64,000 nucleotides of DNA from Progne subis subis (taxonomy: Eukaryota > Chordata > Aves > Passeriformes > Hirundinidae), in assembly GCA_022316685.1 (NCBI GenBank), contig JAKJHU010001339.1:16379-80378 (forward strand). The letters run 5' to 3'. Both the position numbers and the translations under genes were made by a program. A model generated the notes under the pieces. That model did not search any database. It was not told the origin of the DNA and saw only the letters and a list, made by a program, of their open reading frames with translations. Position 1 is the stretch's first letter, and each line of letters starts with the position of its first letter. Positions 11,380 to 22,400 of this stretch are shown piece by piece.

Positions 11380-11600
11380 ATAGATGGACCAGTGCATGTT
11401 GTATAGCCTGGGGATTATGTATTCATTAAGTCTTTTGCAGAAAAAACTTTGGAACCACAGTGGGAGAGACCATTCCAAGTGCTCCTCATCATCTTTAATA
11501 CAATCAAGATCAAGGAACAGAGCACCTGGATCCATCACTCACGAGTGAAGAAAGCTCCTGAGAAACTTATATTGGGAAAGTTATATTGGGTGACGACAAT
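11380..11600 (+). pseudogene. ERV integrase C-terminal remnant, left
   Basis: Fragment of the integrase C-terminal DNA-binding domain with a PGDYVFIKSF-like beta-barrel start and a WIHHSRVKKAP-like end. The catalytic core upstream (10,900-11,350) is too broken to read. The end of pol is close to the env remnant. Confidence 0.7.
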
Positions 11601-11684
11601 GAACTAAAATTAAAACTTTCTTGGGAAAATAAATGATAAGTATAATATAACAACTTTTTGAAAAATAGGAAAGCTTGTTATTAT

Positions 11685-12420
11685 AATGGGTAATCAAATA
11701 GGTATAGCCTGGAGAGTTGTGGCATTTATGACCATCGCCATAGCCACAGCTAATGCAGCACCACTGCATTAGAATGGGACTGGTAAATGTAAGTGCCAAG
11801 GGAAAGCTTATGATTTTATCTCCTGTAAGTCTCTGATTGAGATGCTAAAAATTACAAATGCAACTGTGTAAGAAAACTTCATTTAACTTGTGCATTTGTA
11901 ACTTTGTCAAAATGGAAGAGTGTGATTTTTCCTATTAGGCACATGTTGTATCCCACCAACATATAAAGGCAAACTTGACTACTGTTCAAGAAATATTGCC
12001 TGTGCCTTTAGAGATGAACTTAACTTGGTTGCACAATTATTGAAACACCATGGATTAAAGAAAAGAAGAAAAAAATTAGAAAGAAAGAGATCTTTGATTG
12101 CAATGCATCATGACACAGAGACTACACGGAGAGTATTTAAAAGTTAGTAGAAGGCGCATCCCATCATTGGGGGGATGTGCTTTCTGGGTAGTCACCAGCT
12201 GCAACTGGTTTGCTCAATACCTTGGTTTCTTTGATTATTGTTTTGTTTAATTTAGTTGGTATAAGTTTGATTTTGTTTGTTATAATATTTCTTGGGAATT
12301 GGAGAATGCTGCAGCAACTAGCAGCTTTAACTTTAATATTAAAGAGCATATAGTACAGTTTTAAAGGACCCCTACCACACAGTTTTGCTAGATGAAGAAG
12401 AATTTACATATTAGCAAAAG
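11685..12420 (+). pseudogene. ERV env remnant, left
   Basis: Starts with a short signal-peptide-like open frame, then multiple stops. Near the end is a strongly hydrophobic stretch (about 12,220-12,350) compatible with the transmembrane anchor of env. Not functional. Confidence 0.55.
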
Positions 12421-12452
12421 AATTTACTAACTTTGAAGAAGGAGTGGGGAAA

Positions 12453-13049
12453 TGAGACATAACTTTAAAGAGTTAAGATTTTAGCTAAGGGTTAGAAGCA
12501 ATTTCTATTGATCAAGATGTAAGTTAGATTAGGAAATGGTAGGTTAATGATTATTAGATGCCCAAGCTAGAGCTAACTGTTCTATTATGAGCTTGTTTAT
12601 AGAAAAAGTGGAGTAAGTGAAGTGTCATAGGAACAGACTGAAACCAGTAAGAACAATGGCCAGCACCTGGACTCGGTATCAATCAATCACCAAGCAGAGG
12701 ACCTTGGATCGTGCCAGAGGGTCACAGAGACCTGATGAAGACTCTCCTGACTTCATCCTTTGAGACCACTGACCCAATTTGAGACCACTGACCCCATTCA
12801 AGAGAATGATTGCACACGCAGTGAAGGACTGATAGCCTCATTTTAATACAGAGCGGGGATGGGAGGTGCTGGGGTTATGCATATGTATTGTATGTAAGAT
12901 CTTGGAGAATAAATAGAGAGCACAGAGCCTTGTTCGGGGCGGCCACGCCTTTCGGAGATGACTCCCGTGCCGCCCGCCGGTGAATAAACATACCACTTTC
13001 TAACTTTAATCAGTTAGAGGGTCTTTGTCCGTGACTATATCGGTTTTCA
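12453..13049 (+). mobile_element. ERV 3' LTR, left arm
   Basis: 597 bp bounded by TG...CA, directly preceded by a purine-rich tract ending GGAGTGGGGAAA. It contains a TATA-like AATAAATAG at 12,908 and a poly(A) signal AATAAA at 12,983. Orientation is plus. The HSF5-like start codon is 258 bp beyond its end. Confidence 0.85.
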
Positions 13050-13082
13050 ATGACTCACGCCGGCTCCGAGCGCTCGTCCCCG

Positions 13083-13236
13083 CCGAGGCGGGCGCGCGCG
13101 GGGCCGAGGCGGGCGCGCGCGGGGCCGAGGCGGGCGCGCGCGGGGCCGAGGCGGGCGCGCGCGGGGCCGAGGCGGGCGCGCGCGGGGCCGAGGCGGGCGC
13201 GCGCGGGGCCGAGGCGGGCGCGCGCGGGGCCGAGCG
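13083..13236 (+). repeat. 21 bp GC repeat, 7 copies, left
   Basis: Seven perfect or near-perfect units of GAGGCGGGCGCGCGCGGGGCC between the LTR and the HSF5-like start codon. The period keeps an open frame upstream of the start, so an N-terminally extended reading exists but is probably not translated. Confidence 0.95.
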
Positions 13237-13306
13237 CCCCCCTCAGGCCGCGCGCGGCCGGCGCAGCCGCGGCCGTTGTGCTCCGGGCGTTGTGGCCGAT
13301 GCGGCG

Positions 13307-16300
13307 ATGGACGCCATGGCGCATCTGCCTCTGCCCGCCGGGCTCGGCTCCGGCACTTTCCCTGCCAAGCTGTGGAGCCTGGCGAATGACCCCCGCGTTC
13401 TCTCTGTGCGCTGGGACAATGAGGCCCGGGGGCTGCTCATAGACCGCTCCCTGTTCGAGCGGGAGCTGCTCAGGCCGGGCGGTGCCCAGGGACCGGCCCC
13501 GAACGCCTTCAGAGCCACGCAGTTCAGCAGCTTCGTGCGCCAGCTCTACCGCTACGGTTTCCGCAAGGTGCCGGGCCGGGCTGGCGCGGCTGCACTGGGC
13601 GATGCCGGGGCCTGGCTCCACTATAGGAACCCCTGGTTTCGCCGCGACCGCCCCGACCTCCTGCTCCGCATCAGGCGCCGGAGCGTGGCCAACACGCAGC
13701 GGCGGGCGGCGGGGCCGGAGGGGAGCAGGCACCCGCCCTGCGGCTCCCAGCAGCTCCCCGGGCCGCGGCCGCTGCCGGATGAGCGGCGCGGGCGCCCTCG
13801 CTTCCAGCCGCTGCCCAGGGACCAGCCGCCGCTCCTCCGGCGTCCGCCCTGCGGCTTCCACCTGCTGCACCGCGAGCGGCCGGGGCCGGCCCGGCGGGAG
13901 GGGCCGAGCCGCTTCCAAGAGCTCTACGGGGAGCGGCCGCTGCCCGCCGAGCGGGAGCTGCTCCGGGTCCCGCCCTGCCACTTCCAGGGCTTCCACGGGG
14001 AGCAGCTGCTGCCGCCCCGATGGGAGGGGCCCCGCAGCCGCTTGCAGGAGCTGTACGGGGAGCAGCCGCCTCCGCTCGACCGGGAGCTGCTCTGGATGCA
14101 GCCCTGCAGCTTCCAGCAGCTCCACAGGGAGCAGCAGCCCCCAGCCTCCAACCCACCAGGTAGGAGAAGAGTTCTAGCCTTGCTTTTCCAAAAGGTCGTG
14201 AAAAGCGACTGTTTGAAGTGTTTTCCCACAATGCTCTGTCGTTCTGAGACAGAAATTGTCAAGCCCAGTAGGAAGGGGCACCTAGAAAGTCAAAAGATTC
14301 TCTGCCTGGTTTTCCTGTGTGCTTCCTGTGATCTGTGATCCAAGGCAGCAATAGAGCTCTGCGTCCCAAAGCCACATTCTGGAGCCTGACTCCCGTGTTT
14401 GGGTTCTTGCAGCCGCACCGGGCCCTTCAGCCCCGCATGCTCCAGCTGGCAGTGCTGGCTGTGCAGCGTCAACGGCCTCCAGCTCAGCGCAGAATGCACC
14501 TGCGCAAGAGGAATCGCCAGCGCTGGATCTTGCCCAGGCAATTGAGAAGATGATCCGGGAGATCAGGAACTCCCTGCCTGTAAAGGCTCCCTCTGCTCAG
14601 GTAACCCCATTGGATGGGAATGAAAGAGGCTGGGCTGAGAACTTTTGAACATTGTGACATAGCTGAGAAGCAAAGGTTTCTTGAATTTCACTATTTTCAT
14701 TCTTATTTAGTTATCTAATTATTCTTGGTCATGCAAGATTTCCCAAAGAAGAGGGAATGAAAAAGTCTTCCCCCACAGTGAGGATGAGGGGTGTGAGCCT
14801 GTGTTGGCCACATTTGGTTGTTCCTTTTCCTTGGGAAGAATGCCTGGTGCAGGGGCATTTGTGGTGATGCTTTGTAGGTTCTACCAGGCCTTGTTTGGTG
14901 GGAAAGAAGAGCAGAGTGTTTGGAGAATTGCCACTGAAGGCCAAGTGTCCCGTGCTGGGAGCGGCATGCGAGAGGTGTCTCTGTTGCAGCAGCAGATGTG
15001 GGCTCTGCCTCTTTTGGGTTGTTAGGCCAAGGCAGAGCAAGGGCCGGGCTGCAGCTGCAGCTGCTGCTGCTGTGGGAGCCCTGCCGTGCGTGTGGGCGCT
15101 GCCAGAGCCCTGTGTGGGATGGGCTGGAGCTGCAGCTCCCTTGTCCTTTTGTTGGACAGATTCGGTCTTTGGATTAGGAATCTGGTTTCTCTTAACTCTT
15201 GCCTCTTCCCAGACTTGCCTGGAGAGTGAGTGTTCGCACAGGCCTGTTTGCAGATTATTATCCGTGTTGGCCAAAGAATGTCTCTCTTTCTCGTGATGTG
15301 CAGAGCCATTGCCTACAGTACATTTGCGAATGAGGAAGGGCAGACTCAGGGTGGGGAGTGGGATTTGCTGGATACAGCAATATCTTATTCTCAAGTGGAA
15401 TGTCTTGTGTCTTTTGTCAACTCACACATAACAGTTTTCAAAAACATTTTATTCCATAATAAAATGGAGCCTTACAGGCAATGAACCATCTTTAGAATCT
15501 TTAGGATTCTGATGGAAGGGCTATTGCAGAAGAGATGAATATTCTGCAGCTGGTCATAGTGAGAAAATCTTTCTGTCCAAAGGTAATTTGCAGGTGCTTA
15601 ATCTTGGCAATTTACTTCCCCAGTGGAATAGAAACACTACTTGGTTGTCTGACTTTTCGTGTCTTTCGGGTTGGTTTTCTTTTCTACACTCCAAATTTAC
15701 CGATTTTTGTCACTGGAAAGTTTGTTCCTGGAAATACCCGTGGTCCATAACAGTTTGCCTGGGTCATACCTTTGGGGCAGCAGCGGAGGGCTCCAAAAAG
15801 CAGCACCTTGTGATGGACTGTGTGAGCAGCTGGGTGGGTGGGGGTGGTGAGACTCCCAGCCAGAAATGTGTGCTCTGCGTGTGGGTTTGCAGCACACGGC
15901 CCTGGGCAGGGCTGGCAGCGAGCTCTGCCCTTGCTGACAGCCACGTTGGCAACAAGGAGAGCCCCTGGCTTTCTGCTGGCTGATTCCTTACAGCTCGTGG
16001 GATAAGGCAGGGTCAGAGCGTGAGGCCACGTCCCCTCACTTGGTGTCTTCTGTTTTTCTGCATTTATGTTTTGTCTCAAAGGTCATTTTGTGAGAGCTTC
16101 AGTTTCACCCTGGCCACCCAAATCCTGAGTTTAAAACACTTGTGATGTGAACTGTGTGGGCAGTGCTCCCCTTGTGTTATGTGGCCTTTGGGAGTGGAGA
16201 AGAACAGTTACTGTATCCCTGATGTGATTCCAAGGAAATCCTGAGTCATCTTTGGGTTCCTTTCTTTCTGTTTCTCTTTCAAGGGGAATATTAATGTTGC

Positions 16301-16994
16301 CCCTGAGTCTCCAAGAGAGGACCCCATGAACAGGGCTGCAGCTGAGGAAGCTTCATCTGGCACCGAGAGCTGCGGGAAGAGTTCCCCAGAGCCCGAGGAG
16401 CCTGGTAAGGAGAGAGCCCACGTTGGTTTGGAGAGGTGTGAGACGGCTGCTCTGAGCCTGCCTGGGACAGGAAGGGAGATCAGAAGAGCTGAGTTCTTGT
16501 CTGCAGGGCTGCTGCTTCCTGGTGCCTTTAGTTCCAATCCTGCAGTGGCACAAGCTCCCCGAGCCCTGCCCTCCACGCTTCTCCAGAGGCTCTGACACTG
16601 AGTCCTCTGCTGTGGCAAGAGAGCTGGGACTAAACCTGACCTTGTGGGAGTTGTGTCACCAACCCGTGTGTCCCAGTTTGGTCTGTAACTCAGCTCACAG
16701 CACCCTTCAGCTGCAGCCATTTCAGCCAGGACTGAGGGCTCTCTGTCAGCACAGAGAAAGAACAAGGCTGGGCTTCTTTGGGGGAGCTGGGATTGTTCTG
16801 TGTTTCAAGCTCTCGTGGGTGCCATTTGCACTGTGAGTGCTGAGATTTTATCGAGGTACTTCCATGCTTTACACAGTTTTGGAAACTCGGAAGGATCCCT
16901 GTTCTCTAAAGAGCCGGCTTCAAATTCCCAAGGGAAACGTGCACAAGGGCCAATATTGACTCAGGGTTCTCTTTTCTTCCCAGATCCAATGTGA
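13307..16994 (+). CDS. HSF5-like heat shock transcription factor, left copy (intact model)
   Basis: Spliced model 13,307-14,159, 14,413-14,600, 16,284-16,404, 16,984-16,994, with GT-AG introns and consistent phases, giving about 390 residues. Residues about 18-125 form an HSF DNA-binding domain: FPAKLW, GLLIDRSLFERELL, FSSFVRQLYRYGFRKV and HYRNPWFRRDRPDLLLRI. This is closest to HSF5 by these motifs; HSF5 is a germ-cell transcription factor needed in meiosis in mammals. No HR-A/B coiled coil is evident, as in HSF5. The rest of exon 1 is an arginine/proline-rich repeat region of related blocks around FQELYGE and CxFxxLHxE. Exon 2 has an amphipathic helix, LAQAIEKMIREIRNSL. The start at 13,307 was chosen as the first ATG at the domain; the ATG at 13,316 has a better Kozak context. 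An LTR sits 258 bp upstream in sense. Confidence 0.82.
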
Positions 16995-17079
16995 TCGACG
17001 TCTCCTGGAGGGGTGCCCTGCATGGCAGGAAGAGGCAGAGGGACAGCCTGTGACTGCCAGGCAGGTAGAACCCCTCCCT

Positions 17080-17390
17080 CTGTCTATAGTAATATATTTA
17101 GAATTATAGTTATCTTTATCTCTATAATTGTCATTTATAGATATACAGTACATTTATAGATCTATAGTTGCATTTAAATGCTTATATAGTTATAGACTGT
17201 TAAAATTATATATATATATTTAGATTTCTTTAGTTATATTCTTGTATACATACTTATATCTGTAGATATACATAGTTACATTTATATATGTAGATAGTTA
17301 TATTTATATATATATAGTTATTTTTATAAATGTACATAGTTATGTACTTATAGCAACATGGGTGTTTAGGTCCATAGATTAGTATCTGCA
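17080..17390. repeat. AT-rich TATATA tract, left
   Basis: Degenerate TATAGTTATATTTATATA repeats. The right-arm counterpart (50,690-50,960) has diverged substantially, showing fast turnover. No gene. Confidence 0.75.
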
Positions 17391-17429
17391 TAGGTAGAGA
17401 CTAGTTTTTAACCCCTTTCCCTGTCTCCC

Positions 17430-18080
17430 TTTGTGCTTTTCCCCCTGTGCCCTCGCTGTCCCCTGTCCCTGTGCTGGCTCCGAGCTGGCGGCCGGGCCGG
17501 GCGGAGCAGCAGCTGCAGCCCCGGGTGTCCCTGGAGCGCTGGGAGCTGCCGCTGGCCCCAGGCGCTGTCCCCTGAGGAGCTGCTGAAGGACGGTGAGACT
17601 GAGGGGGCTGAGGGGGCTGAGGGCATGGAGGGGGCCAGCAGGGAGCACAGAGGGCTCCGGGACTGCAGCTCTGCCAGGCCTTGGAGCCAATTCCAGAGCC
17701 TCCACCTTTGCCACAGCTGCCCTGAGGACCCTGAGGACAGGTGGAGACCGACAGGAGCCAGCAGGGAGAAGCTGAAGGCCGCCAGCTCCAGCAGTGAACA
17801 GGGAGCTGCTGCTGCCAGCCCAGAGCCTGGGTGAGGCCACAGGGCCGGAGAGGCAGGGTGGGGGGGAGGATGGTGTGGGCTTTGGCCCTGGGCTTTGGCC
17901 AAACATTTTCTTTCTAAGCCTCCTGGGGAAGCACTGAGATTTTCCCTGACTGAAGGGCAGGTGCTGCCAAAGGAAACATCCCGATCCTGACTCAGTGTTC
18001 CCTTTGCTTCCCAGATGTCCCATCTGCTGTCCCTGTCCAGGAGAGCTGCTCTGCACGGGAGGAAGCAAGGATGGAATGAA
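17430..18080 (+). pseudogene. duplicated HSF5-like 3' exons, left
   Basis: A segment ending in SEQGAAAASPEPG before a GTGAGG donor (about 17,560-17,832) resembles exon 3 of the HSF5-like gene, which ends CGKSSPEPEEP before GTAAGG. It is followed by an acceptor-like ACTCAGTGTTCCCTTTGCTTCCCAG at about 18,014, mirroring the exon 4 acceptor at 16,983. It looks like an internal tandem duplication of the 3' exons, or an alternative last exon. The right-arm copy is at about 49,970-50,610. Confidence 0.5.
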
Positions 18081-18089
18081 GGGCTTTGA

Positions 18090-19820
18090 AGATGGGGTGG
18101 CTGGAATCCCTCTTCTTAGACTTCTGTTTCAAGATATAGGGACTTAAGAGATTTATTGCTGTATATTTGTATGGATGCAGTTACCTAGTCACAGATAGTT
18201 TGTTTTATGTATCTATTTATATATATATATTGTATGTAATACATAATATTTATTCTCTATTTACTTCTGTATATGGAGGTGGTTATATATGTATATCTTT
18301 CTGTTTCAACATATATGGAGATGTACAGTTGTATAATTGTATAGATTGAGTTCTTGGTAGAGGGCTATTTAGATAGAGATAATGATATTTTTGTATTCCT
18401 CGATGGGTTTTAGATTGCTTATAGTAATATGTAATAAATTAAGTTGTTAAACACCTTACTGATCTTTGTGTATAGTGAGTTGTTGTAGAGGTTAGCAATA
18501 AATTAAATTTTTGTTAACTGAAGTTGATATTTGTATATTTTTCCATATCAGTGTTATAAAAATCTAATAAATTTTTTTAACTTAAATTGAGATTGGCATA
18601 GTTCTATATTGTCAGCGTGGGTGTAGCAATTTGTAATAAATGACATTTTAAATGTGAAATCAATTCTTGTGTATTTGTCAAGAGCAGTGCAGCTGTAGCA
18701 ATCTGCAAGAAATTACAATTGTCAACTGCGACGGGTGTTTTGTGATTTGTGCTATCCAGAGCAATGAGCAGATGTAAATGCTGGAGGATTTTGGCCATGG
18801 AATTCTCCAGCCATGCCCAGCACATGCCCCACCTGCACTCAGGCTGGGCAAGGCAAGCGCAGATTTGGGATGGCAGCAGAGCCACACCTTGGCCAAGAAC
18901 TCCCTGCAAAGGCCAGCTGAGAAAACTCTGGGACTCCATGGAGCTTAGAACTGCAACCAGAGCCACCCAGGGAGGACAAATCCAGCCCCCATGCCACGGG
19001 CAGCTCTTTGGGAAGCGCTCCAAGGGTCCCTCTGAAGGTCATCCTGGAGCCCAGAAGCCAACAGGGATCCTGAGCCAGCTCCGCTGCCTTGGGCAGCACT
19101 TTGGCAAAGGAGCTGCAGCAAGGGGGAGGCAGCAGTGACTGTGACTGCTGCAGCAAGGGCATGAAGGAAGGGCCAGGGACACTTGTGCTGAGATGCTCCC
19201 GAATCCAGAGGGATGGGGGAGAACTGGGAAGCAGCAAGTTCTCAGAGCCACTGCAATGCTGGAAGCCCTTGGTGTGCAGTTCCCTGCAGGAACTGGCAGG
19301 GGAGTTGCTGCCAGGATCAGCAGGAGCAGGAGGCAGCAGGATCTGCTCCTTTTCCTGCCTCTGTGTCCAGGTCAGGCTGGGATGGCCCCTGCTCCCACAG
19401 AGCCCCTGCCCATGGAGGCTGCAGGGTAAAAGCAATCCCACTGCAGAGAGAGGCTTTGCAGTTGGAGCCCACTGCCCTTGTGTTTGGGGCTTGAATGGCT
19501 CTCATGGCAAAGCACAGCAGGGAACCAGGGCTTTGGGAGGCAGAGCCTTCAGAGGGAAAGAGAGATCAGGCACTCACATGCCTGAAACTCCTGCAGCTCT
19601 CTGCTTTTGTAGAATGAGCAAGAAGCAAGCTGGGGAGAGGCACAAGCAGTCCTTCGAAAAACCATGGTGCCTAACAAGTGCTGTGGGAGAAGAAAAACAG
19701 GGAGCAACCTTGCCTTGTTTTCATAGCCTGCATCTTTTGCAGAGGAGACAATGGGATGTACAGGAGGGGAGGGGAGGAATAACTGTGATAACCCAGTCTG
19801 CCTTGCTGTGTACTGATAGA
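18090..19820. other. anonymous arm sequence, left
   Basis: 18,120-18,660 is AT-rich with TATA-type microsatellite. 18,670-19,820 is normal-composition sequence with reading frames on both strands of similar length, none resembling a known protein. It is conserved with 48,236-49,960 in the right arm. No gene can be supported. Confidence 0.5.
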
Positions 19821-20169
19821 CTTTGCAGCAGTGAACATTACAGGTAATGCCAGATTCTTATTTAGCACCGTGACACACTGCTGCTTCACTGCAAAACTGC
19901 CTCAGTGGGGAGAAAATCAGCTTAATTTATTGTCAGTTTAATAGATGTGGTGAGAAACATGGACATTGATTAAAAGAGGTTTTCTAACCATCTGACACAG
20001 AGACAATAAAGCAAGGGTGCCTGGCATTGGGCCAAGAGCACACTATATTAACAGAGAACTGTTCCTTAAAAGCACCAGTCTGTTACATATTAGTTTCAAT
20101 TCCCGCAGCAGATCAATCTTCTCTCTCTGGCCCCAGTGGGTCTTCTAAATTCCGCCTTTAGGGCTCTGG

Positions 20170-20606
20170 TCTCTGTTATGCTCACCTGGTACTGATTATC
20201 TACTCGTTCTTTGGGCCCCAAAACTGGGAAACAGAAGTTTGGAAGATGGCCAAAAAAACAAAAGAGCATGAGCAAGGAGACGAGGTGAAAAGTTCAACTC
20301 AGAGGATGACCATGTGCTTCATCCCCAAAGACCCCGACGACCACCAGAGTGATCAATAAGGAGCAGTGCGCAGCCGCAGATAGGCGTGGAACTAATTTTA
20401 ATACGAAGCGGGGACAGGCGGGGTTAGAAAATGAATATGCATTAGGCGTATCGTATAACCCGAGTTTGTAGAGATAAAAAGGGAGAAACAAAGCTCCCAG
20501 GGGTGCATGTCTTTGAGGAGTTATCCCCATGCACCTCAGCGCTGAATAAATTCATACCTACTCTCATAAGCACTCTGTGAGTTCTAGAGTCTTCTCTCCG
20601 CACATC
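20170..20606 (+). mobile_element. solo LTR related to the ERV LTR
   Basis: Shares the TTTTAATACGAAGCGGGGA block (20,396) with TTTTAATACAGAGCGGGGAT of the ERV LTR, followed by a TATA-like GATAAAAAG and a poly(A) signal AATAAA (20,545). The likely end is CACATCA at about 20,606; the start is uncertain. Just inside the palindrome's inner border. Confidence 0.6.
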
Positions 20607-21029
20607 AGGGCAGGAGCCTGGGAGTCAAACGCTTGGAAAAAGAGAGCTGGCAAAGCCAGCCCAAGGTGCAGGAGGCATTTGGCTGGAGGCAAGAGGGAGC
20701 TGGTACTGCCAGCACGGGAAGGGGCTCCAGGCACAGGAGCTGGCCGGCGGCAGGAGCAGCTCCTGCTGGCACTGCCAGGGAAGGACTGGCAGCACTGCAG
20801 GAGCAGCGGGCACATCGCTGATGGACAGCTGACAAGTTTGAGCGGGCCAACCGAGGGACAAGAGAGGCTGCTGCTTGTTGGAAAAGTACTTGATGGCATG
20901 GCCAGATCAGTCTCAGGAAGGTCAGAGTGTTCCAGTCCGTGCCATTATGCAAAATGCCTTCCTGCACAGGGTCCCCATGTCCCAACAGAAGCAGCAGCAG
21001 CACTCCCTGACACAATGCATTTTATTCAT
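20607..21029. other. unannotated stretch
   Basis: GC-rich, CAGGAGCTGG-type sequence without a recognisable gene or a clear primer-binding site; possibly retroviral leader or flanking host DNA. Confidence 0.3.
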
Positions 21030-21584
21030 TGTGAAAAGTGCATATTATATGGCTCTATGCAAGATATTTACTATATGGATTATGTTGTATTGGTTGTTAA
21101 TGTTGTATTAATATTTTGATAGTATGGTAAATGTTGTTTTGTAGTTAAAATGTAGTTTTTATGTACCAACCACAGGAAAACGTAAATCTTTCAGAGAAAA
21201 AAGAATTTACTACTTCCTTATCAGAAGAGACCAACTCCTCCTGCCTCGCTCAGCCCTGTGGACGCCATAGAGATTAAAGGAAAAAAGTGATACTAACCAG
21301 AGACAATTCTTTGTTTGAATGGAATCTAAGCATCATGTATGAAATGTATGAATATTCAACAGGCTATTTATTGCTTTTAAGAGATAATCCTTTGTTAACA
21401 GGGGTCCTTCTCCAGAGCTTTTTTGCTCAGGGAGGCACCCAGATGTCTTTAACTTTGTTTTTATTGTCTCCTATTGTCCTAACTCTAATTGTTCCACTTT
21501 TTTACTCTAATTCTATTTTTATAACCATCTTATTTACTATTAAACTTTCAAAATTTTAAAAACAAGTGATTGGCGTTTTTCACA
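21030..21584 (+). mobile_element. solo LTR with TGTGAAAA...TTTTTCACA ends
   Basis: 555 bp AT-rich LTR with inverted terminal TGTGAAAA / TTTTTCACA and an ATTAAA signal near the 3' end, typical of avian ERV LTRs. No target-site duplication: the base-for-base start of flank repeat B follows its 3' end, while unrelated sequence precedes its 5' end. This marks a rearrangement at the LTR edge. Confidence 0.65.
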
Positions 21585-22065
21585 CAGAGGGAGGAAATTC
21601 CCAGAATTCCCGCTGGGATTTGGTGGGGTTTTTTTTGTACCTTCCAAGGGGGAAACTGAGGCACAGAGTGGTTTTTATTAAAGAATTCCCCAAAATTCCT
21701 GGAATTCTGAGGGAGTGAGGGGTCTCTACTTCAATTTAGGAGGGAAACTGAGGCACGGGGAGGATTTCCTGGTGAGAAAATTCCCCAAATTCCTGGGATT
21801 TCTGAGGGAGCCACCCCGATTCCTGGGAAGGAAACTGAAGCACAGAGAGGATGGCCTCAGACCAAAAATTTCCCCCCAAAATCCCTGAAATATCCCAACA
21901 ATTCCGAAAAAATCACTGAAAAATCCCCCAAAAAACCACCAAAAATTGCCCCCCAAAACCCCACAAAAATATCATTAAAAAATCCACAAAAAATTCCCCC
22001 CAAAACTCCCAGAAAAATCCTCAAAAATTGCAAAAAAAAAACCACCTCCAAAAACTGCTAAAAAT
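21585..22065. repeat. flank repeat B, spacer copy
   Basis: Direct-orientation copy of 7,893-8,455 with one fewer tandem unit. It starts exactly at the 3' end of the solo LTR at 21,030-21,584. Where flank A joins the ERV, this copy instead continues into A/C-rich intron-like sequence, so it represents the ERV-free arrangement. Confidence 0.8.
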
Positions 22066-22400
22066 TTCCAAAAATAAATCCCAGAAAATCTCCACAAAAA
22101 ATCCCCCAAAACCACTAAAATTTGCCAAGAATTTCCCAGAAAAGTCCCCCAAAGATCCAAAAAAGAAATCCCCCAAAAATCACCTAAAAAACCTCCAAAA
22201 AAATCCCCAAAACCTCTCCAAATCTCCCCAGAATTCCCCATGGACTTTCCCCACATCCCCCTATGGAATTCCATGCAGATTTTCCCCACTGCCCCCCAGA
22301 ATTCCCCATGGATTTTCCCCCACATTCCCCCAGAATTCCCTGTGGATTTTCCTGCTCCCCGCGCCCTCACCGCAGCGTCCAGTTCCCGTTCCCATCCCCA
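22066..22400. repeat. A/C-rich low-complexity sequence
   Basis: AAAATCCCCCAAAA-type repeats, then CCCCCAGAATTCCCCATGGA units, lying just beyond the GAL3ST4 stop. Confidence 0.6.

Larger units (their letters stand above)
8456..13049 (+). mobile_element. 5'-truncated class I (gammaretrovirus-like) ERV, left arm
   Basis: Old retroviral insertion lacking its 5' LTR, gag and the start of pro. In order: protease remnant, reverse transcriptase, RNase H, integrase C-terminal part, env remnant, a polypurine tract (12,436-12,451) and one LTR (12,453-13,049). The pol motifs and integrase end look gammaretrovirus-like. Stop codons and frameshifts interrupt every gene, and A-homopolymers have expanded within coding sequence, so it cannot encode functional virus. 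The element is plus strand, the same orientation as the HSF5-like gene that follows 258 bp after the LTR. The right-arm copy has the same 5' truncation, so the truncation predates the palindrome. Confidence 0.88.
3413..19820 (+). repeat. left arm of large inverted repeat (palindrome)
   Basis: This segment matches 48,236-64,000 in reverse complement through a HARBI1-like gene, flank repeats, a truncated ERV with LTR, an HSF5-like gene and anonymous sequence. The inner limit is sharp: both arms share GTGTACTGATA and then differ (left continues GACTTTGCAGC; right, read inverted, continues CACTGCCTC). The outer limit is not reached because the right arm runs off the window. Arms differ by substitutions, microsatellite length, several short indels and one 1,009 bp indel. 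Confidence 0.93.

Noticed and set aside
13025..13306. N-terminal extension of the HSF5-like protein through the 21 bp array
   Set aside because: Open only because the unit is 21 bp; the copy number differs between arms and no family member has such an extension.
20577..21119. 180-codon frame after the solo LTR as a gag gene
   Set aside because: No gag motif, no zinc knuckle, and it runs into the next LTR; composition is CAG/CTG-rich repeat-like.
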